A program made the translations under genes and the position numbers. This document shows positions 25,113-38,873 of a stretch of 64,000 nucleotides of DNA, piece by piece. Within the stretch, counting starts at the first letter, position 1; every line of letters begins with the position of its first letter. The notes beneath the pieces were generated by a model. The model was given only the letters and a program-made list of their open reading frames with translations. It ran no database searches and was not told the DNA's origin. The DNA lies in NCBI RefSeq assembly GCF_965638725.1, contig NC_134955.1:5934316-5998315 (forward strand), written 5' to 3'. Source of the stretch: Aptenodytes patagonicus. Its lineage: Eukaryota; Chordata; Aves; Sphenisciformes; Spheniscidae.

Positions 25113-27793
25113 GGTGATAACACTGGTTGGGTGTGAACCGTCAGTCCCATGTGTTTGCAAGAGTGTGACATAAGAATGGTCCTTGGGATTTCAGTCCAGG
25201 CTTACGGTGATGTGGGGAGCGGAGAACACAACAGATCATTTAACTTGTGCTTCTTGGCCTTCGCTGTGCGACCTGGACAGCCCAGGCATTTAGAGTTGTC
25301 CTGAGATCAAATCAATTGCAATTTGAAGGTTTGCAAATGGTAATCTTTTAACCCTTAGCTTTGGCCAGCTGCTGGTACTTCACCGATAAACAAATTAACT
25401 GTTTCAAGTTATAGGTAGTTTTTTCAGTTCTGACTAGGAGACCATACACCCAGGGGTTTCTAGTGATATAGTAATAATAATTCTGGCATGACATCATTTA
25501 ATCATGCAGCCCCTGGCTTATCATTTGCATTTTCAAATCTGTCAAAATAGCATCACTTTGGAGATTCCTTACCTCAGACGTGACGTTACTTAGTTCACGT
25601 GCCCTGTCCTTGCTACCTTTAAAAGACAAGGTCCAGTGTTTCCACTAACTGGGGGATTTCTGCAGAAATGATTTTAAGTCTGCTGCGGAATGAACAGTTC
25701 ATTAAACTGGGAAATGATTTTAAAGCATTCACGAGCCTGGGGCTATGATAGCAATCAAGGTTGCAAATAGTCCCCAGCTCTAAGGCATATTTCTTACTAT
25801 TTAGAAGGATCAGGGATTTTAGTACTTCTTGCAACTTTGCAAACTAAGTGTTTTCGTTTTGAAGTCATCCTTCAGTGGTGCTTTCTTCCGGTAAACAAAC
25901 TTAGGCTTATTCAGATATACTTTTTGAGGATGAGAAGAACCTATGTCCTTTTTTAAACCAGTTGTAACATACCTTAATAGATTAATGTACTTTCATGCAG
26001 CATAGACTAAAAATATTAAAATACCACAAAGCAGATTGTATTTCTGATCTGCTTGGAAGCAGGAAGGGGAAATCTTTCAACAGATTGTTTTTGTGGGACT
26101 GATAGCCAAGTGCTACAGATTTTCAGAGCTCTGCTTTAAACAAAAAGAGCTCTAATTGAGGGCTTGTTCTTTTTGGTGTTTTTTTTTTAAAGACAAGTTG
26201 ATTTTTAGAGTTCCATCTGTAAGTGTTTGGATTCGTAGCCATTTGAATTGTGAAGGATACATGTAGCACTTTGGGAGCAGTTTACAGTAAAAATACATAT
26301 ATGGTGGTGTAGTATGTAGAAATAGCTAATAAGGGATACAAAGAGTTGGGGTCCTGGAAGCAATAGAGCTGAGTTACTGTGATACCCCTCTGAAGTAATT
26401 CGCTCACGTTGGGAGGAGACTCAGAGAGTCATGTATATCTGTGGGTAGATTGATGCTGTGTGTCATGCTATCTATCACGGTATGTTCTTTGCTGCTCTTT
26501 GAACATAGAAAAGGAACTTTGAATATACCTAAAGAATCCTGATAAATATCTGGCTAATGTAAATGTTCCATAAGCCTGAAACAAGGTAGACGAGGACAGC
26601 AGGGTTGTCATGAACAAGTCTTGCCAACGTTGACCACTATGATTGCAAAGTATCAAGACTGATTTTAGGGAATTCCATTATATATAAGCGATGTTTAAAA
26701 AGATTGTCAGAGAATAGTATTTTTCACTAAAAAGAAAAGTAAGCAATATACGTTTTAATAGGGAATGGGAGTATGTTGGGAAGGAGATTTTTCTTTCTCT
26801 GTTAACACCAGGGGAAAAAAAAGTGTTTTCTAATCAATTTTGAAAGAGGATAAACTTGGCACCATGGTTCATGATCCGATTTTCAGAATACTTGAACCTC
26901 ACTGGTGAATAGACATGTGTTATATCTTTCACCTTTCACTTCAGGGGAAAACTTGCTAGGATTTTATGCATTGAGACAAGAATCACCATAGATTCATATT
27001 CAGAAGATGATGAAAGGGTGCTGAAATGATCTCGTTTCTTCCATTATTCTGTCTGATACAGGAGGTTAGCGTTGATATTGAAGAAGTAATATTTTTCTTG
27101 AATACTCTGTATTTACATGTCAAGTTCCTTAAAACACAGAGAACAGTTTGTGTGCATCAGGAAGCTAGAAGACTTCTTAATCTAAAATTTTTTTTAATAC
27201 TATCATTAACCTACAGTTTTACTACAGTTTTGATAACTTGCTTATTTGAGCTTCTGAGTGTAAGGTATAAATAAAAACCATCGTGTTTGTCTTCAACATG
27301 TGTCAAGATAATCAGTTTCTCCAGTGACTGTGCAGAAGCTTTTAGTCTCTAAATTCATAATGACATTTCACTTTCCCTTCTTGCAATGAGAAAAATGTTC
27401 ACACCTTGGAAGTTGCGATTATTTTATTCATTGTCTGTTTATGAACGGTCACTGTCCATATTTTCTGTTTCTACATGCTTTTTTTTTTTTTTATACATTC
27501 TTAGTGCTTTTGAAAGTCTTGGCTATCTACTAGTGTGCAGGGTAGATGACGTATTGCAGTGATACAGTGCATGCAGCTAGCCCAGAGAAATGCAGGGCTT
27601 TTAATGACAGGGCTCTGTGTTTAAGGATCCTCCTCGATCTACTATTTGCGCTAAGAGCACTGTACAAATGAGCAAAGCCAGATCAGCAAACTTATGTTCA
27701 AGTGCAGTGTAGTGCATTCTTGCACAAAATCCCTGCTAAGCAGAGGAGATGGTATATTGATGTAGTATTTTCTGTAGTCCAGTGCAAATCTAA
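25113..27793. other. Intergenic stretch
   Basis: AT-rich, no recognisable gene, RNA or recent repeat. Open frames are at most 82 codons and look random. Confidence 0.55.
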
Positions 27794-27798
27794 GGTGT

Positions 27799-28345
27799 TG
27801 TCCTGGTTTCGGCTGGGATAGAGTTAATTTTCTTCCTAGTAGCTGGCACAGTGCTGTGTTTTGGATTTAGGATGAGAATAATGTTGATAACACACCGATG
27901 GTTTAGTTGTTGCTGAGCAGTGCTTACACTAGTCAAGGACTTTTCAGCTTCCCATGCCCTGCCAGCGAGAAGCTGGGAGGGGGCACAGCCAGGACAGCTG
28001 ACCCCAACTGGCCAAAGGGACATTCCATACCATGTGACGTCATGCTCAGTATATAAACGGGGGGCAGTTGGCCAGGGGGGGTGACCGCTGCTCAGGAACT
28101 GGCTGGGCATCGGTTGGCGGGTGGTGAGCAATTGCGTTGTGCATCACTTATTTTGTATATTCTTTTATCATTATTATTATTATTATTATTTCCCTTCCTT
28201 TTCTGTCCTATTAAACTGTTTTTATCTCAACCCACAAATGTTAATTTTTTTTTTTCCCCAATTCTCTCCCCCATCCCACTGGGGTGGAGGGGAGTGAGCG
28301 AACGGCTGTGTGGTGTTTAGCTGCCTGCCGGGTTAAACCACAACA
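27799..28345 (+). mobile_element. Solo LTR, ERVL-like avian endogenous retrovirus
   Basis: A 547-bp unit begins TGTCCTGGTTTCGGCTGGGA and ends GGGTTAAACCACAACA, i.e. TG...CA ends, flanked by the perfect 5-bp direct repeat GGTGT (27794-27798 and 28346-28350). A 5-bp duplication is typical of ERVL-type elements. Inside are a palindromic CRE (TGACGTCA, 28035-28042), a TATA box (TATATAAA, 28050-28057) 7 bases later, an ATTAAA poly(A) signal (28210-28215), and a short (ATT)7 run at 28170-28190. No gag, pol or env sequence adjoins it, so it is a solo LTR left by recombination. The same family recurs at 38874-39467 in the opposite orientation. Confidence 0.93.
28035..28057 (+). promoter_or_regulatory. 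LTR core promoter: CRE palindrome plus TATA box
   Basis: TGACGTCA followed by GCTCAG-type spacer sequence and TATATAAA. The same order and spacing is preserved in the second LTR (39186-39208, reverse strand), so this is the family's U3 promoter core. Whether it is active here cannot be read from sequence. Confidence 0.75.
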
Positions 28346-28350
28346 GGTGT

Positions 28351-31040
28351 CTGTGTGACTATGAATTGTGAACTGAAATATATTTATTGTGAAGCAATAC
28401 TCTTAGTCTCTATCAAAGTGACAAATATAAATCACAGAAACTATCTGCTAACTAACTGTTTACTTGCTTCGGGGGAACCTTTCCTGCTGATCATTATCCT
28501 ATATTTATCATGTCTTTCTGATAATTTGTGTGCTTCTTGCTCCAGTCTGTGATCATTATGCTGATAAGATTTTGAAGTCCTGTCTGAAAATAATGTCAGC
28601 GTGGAGTAGTTGGACAAATGCAAACATCTGACGGTTTAGAGTTACTTTTTTTTTTCCCCTCATCATTGTGTGAGATATTAAGTGTGAAGTAAAGAAACTG
28701 TGAGTGTAATTATTTTGATTGACATAAATGCCGTTTTAGCAAAAGTTGAATGAATAAAATCAAGTTTTTCAAACCAAACTGTTTTTCCATGTCAGCCAGC
28801 ATGTGAATGAACACTGCGAATAGCAATAAATATGCCGATTTGTTGATGAAAGGTCATCATAATGACTTTCAGGGCAAATTATTGTTTAAAATATGTTAAG
28901 AAACCACGTTGAAGTCCCAATAAAGATAAACAGTGTTTGAAAATAACCTGTATAAGTCATCTTGGCAGCAGAAATTTCTTACAGCGGCCAGGACATCTTT
29001 AAAATTTAACTATCTTAAATGGCGTTGCTTCTGCTCCCTGTCCCGAAATGTTAGTAATTGTAAAGAACTTTAAGGAGGTGCGGAAAAATCCTCTGTAAGT
29101 AGGTTTCATGAAATCCGACTGCTGTTTTGATACACAGATAAAAAAACCTTCCACTTCCTGACAGCCCAAGGGAAATTTGGTATTCATCACGATACAGAGT
29201 AATGAAGTATCTTTTCACGCTGGATTTCTTAGTTTAGGAGACATTCTGTTTGCAGTAATAACGTGGGAAAGGAAGCAAGTCTCAAGTGGAGGCGCAGAGC
29301 TCTGAGCAGAGGCAGACTGACTCTGCTTTGGAACATTTTTCAGATCATTAGAAATAATTTTGAAGTTCCACAGCAAAAAAAAAAACACACTGTAAAGAGC
29401 AGATTACTAGAGTATTAAGGCACAGCATTAATTCCTTTGTTTATTCTAATATAGGCAACTGTTTCATAAAGCAAAATAGATTGTCAATTCAGATAAAATA
29501 TACTCTGTAAAGGCGACTTCCTGCACTATTTAGTTTCCTTAAACACTTGATTAACAAGCATTAATATTATCTCTTGTCACTACAAAGCACTTAAATCCGT
29601 TATTGCTTTCTTTGTTTCAAAATGACTTTAAGAAAGGAAGACAGGCAGGAACAGGGTGTAAGAGTCAAGGGCTGAGCTTTTGTTTGCAGCTGTACCCGTG
29701 GGTTTGCTGTATGAGATGCGTTTGCTGAGCTTCTGCTTCTGCTTTTCGCAATTGCAAAATAGATACAACCATCTGCACCGTTTTCTTTGAGACTTGGTTT
29801 GCTTCTGTTTACACAACACTATGATAGCCTTGAGTAGGCAGTTCTGTGGCGGTGCCAATGAATCCGTAAGATGCTACGGTGATGGTTATAAATTGCATTG
29901 ATCAAACATTGTGTGGGGCAGGTCAGGATAGGTAGAAAACTTGATCATCAGTGCTGGGTTGGCACCAGTTCTTGTCAGAATTAGACTGCTACTGGCCCAA
30001 ATACAGCGGTCAAAGACTGGTAGGGAGAATGCGGCCATCTGAGAGATGAGTGTGTGATAGGAGCCCTTGTCCTGACTCTCTTAGGTTATCTCCCATGCTT
30101 AGCAGGCCAGATAATGAATTTCTCTTCAGTGAGAAAGTCGATCCTCTCTACTCGTCGTTAGGAGAATTACTGAGATGCCGCTCCTTGCTAATGTCTCTAG
30201 GACGTGACACGCCGTGCCTGACTCTGTCCCAACGCAGCGCTCAGCTCGCCTGGTGGGTTACTGTATTGTGTCTCTGGTACCCAGGGAGTCTAGGATGTCA
30301 GTTGTTCCCTCTCCCGTGAGGTGGATTGTGGACTAGAATAAAAGTTATCTTCCTCACTTTCCCCTTGGTCCACTTCATGGTTTCCTTTGGTGACAAAGTG
30401 AGTCCATCTGGCCTGAAATCTTCAGCAGTCGTTTGAAGAAAGCTAATTCAAATGTCTCTCTTTATTCGTTGTGTAAGACTAGTGTCAGTGTGGCAGTTGG
30501 GGGTTCGATGGGCCCTTTGCCAATGCTGAAGTGCACTTTTGTAGCCTAATCTCTCACGGTTCATGCTCTCTCTTCCTTTTTCGTGTACCTTTGTTGACTG
30601 TACAGTAGAGAGCTCTCTTGCCGTTACTTTATTTTACAGCAAAGATCAAGTGCTTCCTTACTTGAGAAAGTTTGTGATTGCTGCTTCCCCCCCGCCACAA
30701 ATGTCCACCCAAGTAAATTTGTGGGCATGCCAGAATGGCCTTTCTTTTCCAGAAGTGCTATAAGCTCCTGGTCTGATGGATGTTAGCAGTCCCCAGGACT
30801 CCAGGATAGATTATATGGAATCATCCTATTAAGTTTACTACAGCTCGGCTCTACCATTTTTGCAACAGTAACTATAAAATCAATATGGAAAAAACGTTCA
30901 GCTAAATCAACAGTTGAAAGAATGATAAATAGAGGTTCATTGAAACAGAAATAAGCTTTAAATACACCAAATGTAAAGCGATTCCTATAGAAATAAGGAG
31001 TGTGAGCTTGCTTCAAATGAGAAATTACCCTGGAAGGCAG
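28351..31040. other. Intergenic stretch
   Basis: AT-rich DNA without recognisable genes. It holds several short A and T runs and frames of at most 89 codons. Nothing else was identified. Confidence 0.55.
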
Positions 31041-31400
31041 CAACTAAAAGGACCTGGGGGTAACAGTATCCAAGCAAGAGAACGTATGATCTCTGAGTGA
31101 TGCTGTAACCAAACAAGGTGAGATGCTCTGCAGGGGGATGAATAAGCGAGTAGTAAATAGGAGCAAGGAAGTGGTAAGTCTCTTTACAGCGCTAGTGAGA
31201 ATGGTGATACTGGTATATGGCGTTGAGTTTTCAGTAACTTCTTTTAATGTTGTGACATGCAATTGATCTAAAAGGAAAAGAAAAAGGTCTGACACTTCTG
31301 AAGGCAGATGAAAATTCATTGTAATGAGAGAAGGATCAGGCTCTTTAGTACTTTAAAGTCAAAGAAGAAAGGAAAGAGGAAGTGAGAAGTGACAGAATAT
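31041..31400 (+). mobile_element. Decayed CR1/L3-type LINE fragment
   Basis: Conceptual translation around 31128-31235 reads like the palm/thumb-side region of a CR1-clade reverse transcriptase: MNKRVVNRSKEVVSLFTALV, which parallels [20 protein letters not shown] of the intact copy at 47891-49420, then a YGVEFS segment matching its YCVQFWS. Upstream, AAAAGGACCTGGGGGTAACA corresponds to the EKDLGVLVD motif. Downstream, a GAGAAGGATCAGGCTCTTTA block near 31327 matches the later FSLEKRRL region. Indels and stops show it is an old, dead copy, older than the other CR1 pieces here. The right limit is approximate. Confidence 0.7.
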
Positions 31401-32090
31401 ATATAAATCTAACAGGAGGAAAACCAATAAAAACTCCACAACCCACCCACTGACCACCAAAGCTCTTCAGTCTGGTAGTGCCCAGCAGCTGGAAGCTGAA
31501 GCCTGACAAGTTTGTGTTGGAAATGGATTTTGTTTGGTTTGGTTTTGTTTTTTCCCTCTCCATTGCAATGTGATAATCAACCACTGGAGCTAATTACCAG
31601 GGAAGTTGTAATTCCTTTCCATGATCTCACTGTTGTTTTAAATCAAGACTGACTGCATCCGTGGAAGATGCAGTTTAGCAAATGCTCATTACTGGATTCA
31701 ATGCAGGAGCGACTGTGTGAAAGACTAAAGCCTTTGGCCTTGCTGGAGTTCAGGGTAATGAACTAATTTCCCGTCCCAATTTATCTGTGTTTCAGGGCCT
31801 GCGTGACCTTTTCTGTCAAGTCAGCTTTGTACCCTGCCCCACACCACTCATGGTTCTGGTGTTTTTTAGAGTATGGGCTGATTAAAGGAATTTATCAACT
31901 CTGTAAAATTTTTTTGCTACATTTTTGCTTGTAAGTGACTGGAACGATAAAATTAACTGTATATATTTTCCATTTCCCTATTTATTTGACTGGACAACAG
32001 ATGTTCTCATAATTAAACAGGACTACCCTGCTCGCTATGGTGCATAATAACTTCACATACTGGATGCTGCTTGAGGTTTTGCGTAGCTTG

Positions 32091-32110
32091 CACACACACA
32101 TACACACACA
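32091..32110. repeat. CA microsatellite
   Basis: Ten-base and nine-base runs of alternating CA interrupted by a TA step, followed by TGTGTATG. Confidence 0.85.
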
Positions 32111-32688
32111 TGTGTATGCATATTAAAAATATATATGTGAAAACACAGGAAAAGGTTTTTTAAAAAAACAAACAAAATAAATACGGGTAGACTGTAGGGG
32201 GAAGGGCAATTATTAAACCACTTGCCTCACTTTTAACCTGACTACAAAGTTGGGGTCTAGGTTATGTTAACTAACACCACTTTCTATACATCTAAAACAT
32301 TGCTTTGGGTGCCACTCCTTTCAACGCACAAGCACAATTTCTGAATTCCTGTTGTTCTGTCTTATGCTTTTGGAGGCCTTATGTTCCTCTGGACACCAGG
32401 TATTGGGCATTTAACCTTTAAAACCAGGCTTTGAGTGAGGCATGTGGAGCATGTCATAAAAATCATGGTTTCAGTTCTTTTATTTCAGTCGATTTTATGC
32501 ACCAGCGATCCCTGTCACTGTTGTCCTTCCAATTTGGGGTTTATATATTAATCTCAAGGCAAAATTCCTATTAAACCAACAGTTTTCAAGGACAGCAGTG
32601 AATTTCTTTTTTGTTACTGGGCAATGCTTTATGAGTTCACTTGAAGCTTTGTGGACTGTTTGGTGGCCATGAGCCAGGCGTCATAGAC

Positions 32689-32770
32689 TAGATCCTTGGC
32701 TAGTGTAAATGACTTTCACGGTTACCGCATCTGAATGAAACTACGGTGCTTTGTAAGAGCTGAGGATCCA
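32689..32770. repeat. Imperfect palindromic old interspersed repeat
   Basis: The left arm GATCCTTGGCTAGTGTAAAT and the inverted right arm ending GAGCTGAGGATCC are partly complementary. They resemble the GATCC-TCAGCTGGTGTAAA inverted arms of an old repeat I know from reptile and bird genomes. I cannot name the family with confidence. Confidence 0.4.
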
Positions 32771-35700
32771 ACCTCTCTCTGGAAATTCCAGAGCCTGAAA
32801 AATTTTATATGGTTATCAGTCCGAAAAAAGGCTGAATTGTATCCACCTGCTTACTGTAGCTCTTCTGAAGTGCTGCTGCGAACTACTTACCAACTACTAT
32901 ATGCTTAAAGCGAGTGGCCCGATGATCTGATTGGTAGTGTCCAGACTTGTTCTGTAATACATATGGGAGGAGGAGTCCTTGGACTGTGTCCCTCCAAATT
33001 GCTTTCCTCACTGAACTATGTATTACAATCTGTGCCACATAGCAGTAGAGACAAAAACAACTCTAATGCGTTTGAGTCCTTAGTCACCATGGCTGAATTT
33101 CTGATGCCCTGGAGATATATTGCAAGAAAAAAAAGGCACATAATTTCTAGTTTATTAGTTCTGTTTCACTGATATTATATTGCTTGTTTGGTCCTAGTTT
33201 GCCTAAGTATGCAAAGAGGGGGCATGAAAATGACATTTATTAGAAATGTGTTGACTGACTGGATAAAATTTGAATTCCAGCGCACTGGAGCATTTTCTGG
33301 TCTGTGCACAAAGCTGATAGTTTGGCATAGGTTCTGCTATTTTCTACCCAGAAAAGCTTTTCCTATGCTTGTGTTTTCTATCAAAAGTGATCTTTCTAGA
33401 GAAAATAGTTACTATAAATTTGGATAGCAAACTACTATGGTTTTTTATGTAAACATGAAGTGAATATTTATGGAAAATCTCCTATCATTCGGCTAGCTAT
33501 TTGTGAACAGCTTGCAAATAGAGATAACGGGAACTAATGCAAGTCAAGCTTTTTATTCAGCAATCTGCCCAGTGGCAAAACTTATTTTGTTGTAGAACTT
33601 AATTTTCATTGTGTGCATCACTAGAGTTGATCCCCAAATTACTGTTTTCTGAGCAAGTCCTTGGGGATCAAACCTACCACATTCCACCACCAAAACAGAA
33701 ATAACTTTGACCATCTGGCAAAGCCAGTGTACATTCATTATAGCAGGCTTTTTTTGCATTCAGCTAGCCCTAAGAAAATAATTACAATGGCTTCTAGTTA
33801 TAGCATACACAAAGATCTTTCTTCTTCTTCTCATTAGCCTAGTGAGGAAATTTAAATGTGGCTATTCCTGCTGTGAGTACAGGGCTAGTGGTTCATTACT
33901 ACGAGGAGGTTTTTCTAACACATCACATGTATGTATATTGCAGCTAATTTGAGATTTGTATGGACTGTTTTTTGACTTGTAGGAAACTTATTTCTATATG
34001 CTGCTTCACATAAAAAATATGTCAGGGTCTGTGTCATCTGCTGCTTATAAATACTGTATTATGGTAATAAGCAATCACTTGTCAGAGCTGCAGACGACAT
34101 TGGTTTTTAATTTGGGATAATAAAAATAACGAGATACTGCTCTACTAATTTGCACTGTGACCAGATATGTCAACTTTTCATAAACAAGCCCATTCAGTTT
34201 GTCGGGAGGGTTGGGGGGCGGTTCTGCTTGCTTTGTTTTGGTTTTGAAATGTTTCGGTTTTGTTGGACGTAGGCATATTATACTCTGAAGCATCAATTAA
34301 CCCTTATAGATACAAAGACCGTCGGTCTCGTTAACCTGATTCCCTTTGTGCAGAAGGGTTAAATATTTGTTGGTGTAGCAAATAGAGCTGGCATGACTCT
34401 AAAGCCCAGTGGCTGGGAGATAAGGAGACATCCATCCCCCTGTCTGTGCTGTTCAACACTTTCTTTACATTAAGCATTCAGTAGAGCAGTAGAGAAAGCT
34501 GTGTTTCCCTGGCGAATAATCAGATAGCCAAACCAGTGGTCTATGAATCCTTTTTCTCCTTTTCTTGGCTCAATGAATATTCAATTCATCCCTCTGAAGC
34601 GGTTTAGCTTTGGTAGAAAAGATTGATACCATTGTCTTTCCTACCTCAGACTGGCCTGTATCTGGAGGTTTAAACATTTACTGTGGCAGCTGAAAGCTTA
34701 ACTAAGACAAAGGATGGAACTGATCTCATCTGCCATATCTTCTGTCAGGGGTTCAACCCTGGCAGTAAGAGGGATGAGAAGAGAAGACAGAGCAGCACCA
34801 TCACCATCTTTTTCTCTGGCACCTCGTCCACTGGGTATACTTGTGGATCAGGTGCCAAATGTGGGTCCTGCAAAGGCAGTGGGTGCAAGAGAGCCCAGTT
34901 TTGGCAGAGCTGAATTTAGAAACCCAGGCACTTACCGATGGGCACTGTCAGGACTTGTGTAGCTCTTGGAAATGCTTTAGGTGGAGTTTTAGGTGCGTGA
35001 AGAATCTTAATTTGGAAAATTTAGGTCCTGTGGATTTTGAACTGACTTTGCAATCGAGTAGTAGGTAAGGTGGGGAGGAACCTCGGTGTGGATTCAGTTT
35101 GTGGTGTTTGAACCTCGTTTCTCTGCCAAGGGAGCTCCTATCTCTGCCTATTCTAGAGAAAAGAGAAAATAAGACAGGAATGTTGAGACTGGCTTTGGTT
35201 CTATAGTGCACAAGAAACTGGGCTGTAGTTTTGGGTGGCTGAATACACTAGAATAACTATGTGCTACTTTAATAGCTATAGTTAAATGTGTTTTAAAGCC
35301 GTTTGCACATTGCATTGCTTTTTCTTTGCTGTGGGAGGAGATTTTTTTTTTTGAAACTTCAGACTCAGGCTAGAACTTCTCAGAATCAACTTGGTTGTTA
35401 ATTGATCAGGGAAGGATGTAACAAGTTCGTCTGGGCTAGAGTTGCTTCGGAGGGAAGACAAAGCAGGTGCTGTATATGGACAATGAGGAATTCAGAAAGG
35501 CTGTTTGATTGCAACAGAGAGATGAGTTCAGTGTGTGCAAGCAGTGAAGAAACATTCTTGCTTCTCCTGTACAATTCAAGAGCAAAACCATCACCGACTC
35601 AGAGGTGCAGGTTCAAAGAGGAAGATCCAGAAAGGACAAACTGGAACTTTGCTCACCAGGAATCCCCCTTAGATTTTGTTTTGCTTCCCCAGCATTAGTG

Positions 35701-38700
35701 CCTCACACTACTGTGTAATCTGCGTTATCTTGGCAAAGCCCATTAATCTCAGGGGGAAGAGCATTCAGTATGCTATCATTCAATATTTGTTTTGTAGCTG
35801 TACCAGTATCGCTATCAGAGCTGAGAAGAAGTAATTCAGTTTTTTCAGTTCTCCCAAATGGGGGAAGGACTATCGTTCAGATTCTGGTTTTGTAGCTGTA
35901 AAGTTGTAAGATGTAACACATCTACTTGTACTCATTTGGGATATTAAACAGAGGAAGAGCATTGGCAAATTCTCATACTAAACATTGATCTGTTGTGATT
36001 ATCTCATGAAATGCTTGTACACATCTCTCTTTAGGTTAGGGGCGCTGTGCTGGAATATCTGTCATATGGTAACAGCTGTCAAGCAGACAGGCAGATGCTG
36101 TTCGTGTATATAAGAAAAGACTTGGAAATATTCCAAAAAATAAGTGGAATTTCTTCTCTGAAACTTTTTTATTTCTAGTTAGGTTTAGTACCCAGCTGGC
36201 TGGGACTTGATGAGTTATTTTTATCTTATGAAAAATTAATTTGAATTACTGCATTACATGTGGTACACATGAGCTGTAGAGAAGGGAAATATAACCTCGC
36301 TCTATAGCAGAGTGGTGTTTGGAAATTTGGAGTGACAGGCATCTAAATTCTTCTCTGCCTGATCCCGCAGCGGTCCGCGTTCACAGGCTTCCTTACAGAA
36401 AAGAATATGACACGTACTCCATCCCCCGCCTCTAAAAGCCACTGTAGGAGGGCAGCGGCAGAGTGGGGAGGTTTTGAGCAATGTTACTCTCCCTGTCTCT
36501 GGCTCAAGTGACTTAAATGAGACCACACACAAATTTTTCCACTTAGCTATTTCTCTTTTCTGTTGTTCTTTTGCCTAGCACTTAAATACCTGTTTTAAGA
36601 TTTTTTTCAGGGTCGACAATGCAGGTGGATAATACAGACAGCAGAGAACGTGCAATATATAACTTGGATTCTGGAAAATAAAGTAGAAGCCTTATGCCAA
36701 AATAGTGCCATAACCAGTTTATATAGCTCAAATTCCCATATATTCGTGCGTGTAAGCCTTTTATAAAAAGTGGCAGCTTGTATCACCCGATGCATGTTAC
36801 CAGTTAAACACACTTTTTCAGGCTGGTTTGCAGAGAGCTTTGATTCATCAGTGAATCAGACCAGAGAGAAACATTCATTCCTGGTGTTTGCAGTGCTCTA
36901 ATTTCCCTACTCAAGGCAAGAAAATAAATTACATGAGCCCTGGAGCTTAACTGCAAGACGTTAGCAAAAATCTCACTGGAAGGTCTTTCAAATTTGTGAT
37001 ATCCTTACACTTTGTATGCTGACTTCTGAAACCAGCTCATTAGGCTTTCTGGGTTGTCTTTCTGTCTCTGGTGCTCTCTCACATTAGGTATTACATAAAT
37101 TAATGCTTAAAAAGCCTGAGGTGTAATATTTTTATTACAAACACTTACATGTGTGCCTGTATAGAAATAAGTATTACATAAATATCCAGATATTATGAGA
37201 AGTTGGATTGATGTGATCCAAATGTCCTTTCCTACAGGAGAACACTACTTCTCGGGTTGTGTGCGTGTACCTAACCAGGAGAACCTAGCAAGCTCTGTTT
37301 TTTTCTGGAAATTGTTTCATATATGTTTCATATATGTTTTGAAGAGTATGAGAAATGTGTATATTATCAACTGCACAAAGTTTCTACTAAGCACACATTG
37401 CTTTCTACTTGGAGGTGATCAGGGATTTTTAATTTTCTTTTGTATAATGGAAATAGATCAGTATTTTCTTGAAACCCACCTGAAATCAAAGTTCTATTGT
37501 TTGGGGCTTTTAAAAAAAAAAAAAAAAGTACTGAGGGCTGCTTAGTGATGCAAATTCATGTATAATTAAATGCCACAGCACTTTCTTGGAAGTCAACAGA
37601 TTTTGAAAGTGAATGATAACATAGGCTAGAGTCCACTGGCAAAACATCACAGCAAGTCACTCCGCTGTTTCCTGCAGGCTTGTGAAAATATTCATGACCC
37701 TAGCCAGGTCCCCAGTCTTCCTTATATTTTATTTGCTTTATTCTTGCAGACTACACAATCCCTTAGTTTGCCACTGTGTTTTTTGGAAATGTCTTTCTGA
37801 CCTGAAGTTTGCAAACGACTCCTACATGTAAATGAAATGATAATCACCAAACTGTTTATTACCTAACAAATGAGAAATTCAGTTACATCTAATAGTGAGT
37901 CAAGTCACGCTTGGTATTTAAAGCTTCCCTTTGTGTGTTTGTCTGTTGTAAAACAGCGTATATTCCGGCGGAGGATGCTTCAAGGTTACATTAGAGTGTT
38001 TTTGCCCTATTTGAGTTCTTTAGTTCTGGGTTTTTCATTTACGTAATGACTCACCCCTACGGTTTTCAGTGAACTTGGAAAAAATGGCATCCTATTTTGT
38101 CTTGTTCACCAATTTGATACATTACTCTATTACAGCCACAGAGAGATACAGTTCTGTCAAAATCTGCTTTCCTCTACAAAAACAGACCCTGACCCAGAGG
38201 TACCAGAGTCATAAAAAGATTTTGAAACAGGCTGCAGCACATTTATCTCTATGGCTTGGCTCAGAAAGAATACACAATTTTCCAGCATCTTCTCCTTTCT
38301 TTTTATATGGATCACATCTGAAAGAGGGCAGGTGCCTAACAAATCTAGCCTGTGGATACGTCTAATACCCCTTATTTCTAAGATAGCCTATGTTTGATAG
38401 GCGTAAATTAAGAAAACTGTGTGAAGGCACGTTAAGAAAATAGTTATTTCTGGGAAGAAGCCAGTCTGCATGAGGAACAATGTGGTTGGATTTGGGTGGG
38501 CTAGATATTAAATTAATGATTGTGTGGGCATGCCTGAAAACTGTAGCAACTGAAATTGCTGTAGTTGGAATTACACAGCTGTCCATTTTGTAAATAATAT
38601 CCTGGCATTTCTTGATGTCACAGCTATTGCTTGCTCTTTCAATTATTAGTCTGTTTGTGCACATTTTGGAGACGCAGACAGTTTTTCCCGTCAAGAAAAC

Positions 38701-38873
38701 TTCCTTTAAATATGACCTTGCCAGGAATTTATCAGCATAGGTTACAGGAAAAATTTTGATTAATATTAGAGCCTGTGTGTCCTGCCTATCTTCTTGAAAC
38801 AGCATAACATTGCAGGAGTTGGTAAAGTTAAAGTGACTGCCTTTTTTGCAATATTATTCCATGCATGGTACAT

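Larger units (their letters stand above)
31401..38868. other. Intergenic stretch
   Basis: About 7.5 kb of AT-rich sequence. It contains a CA microsatellite (32091-32110), an imperfect palindromic old repeat (32689-32770), A/T runs (for example about 37512-37527) and frames of at most 147 codons with no recognisable product. No exon or RNA gene was identified. Confidence 0.55.
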
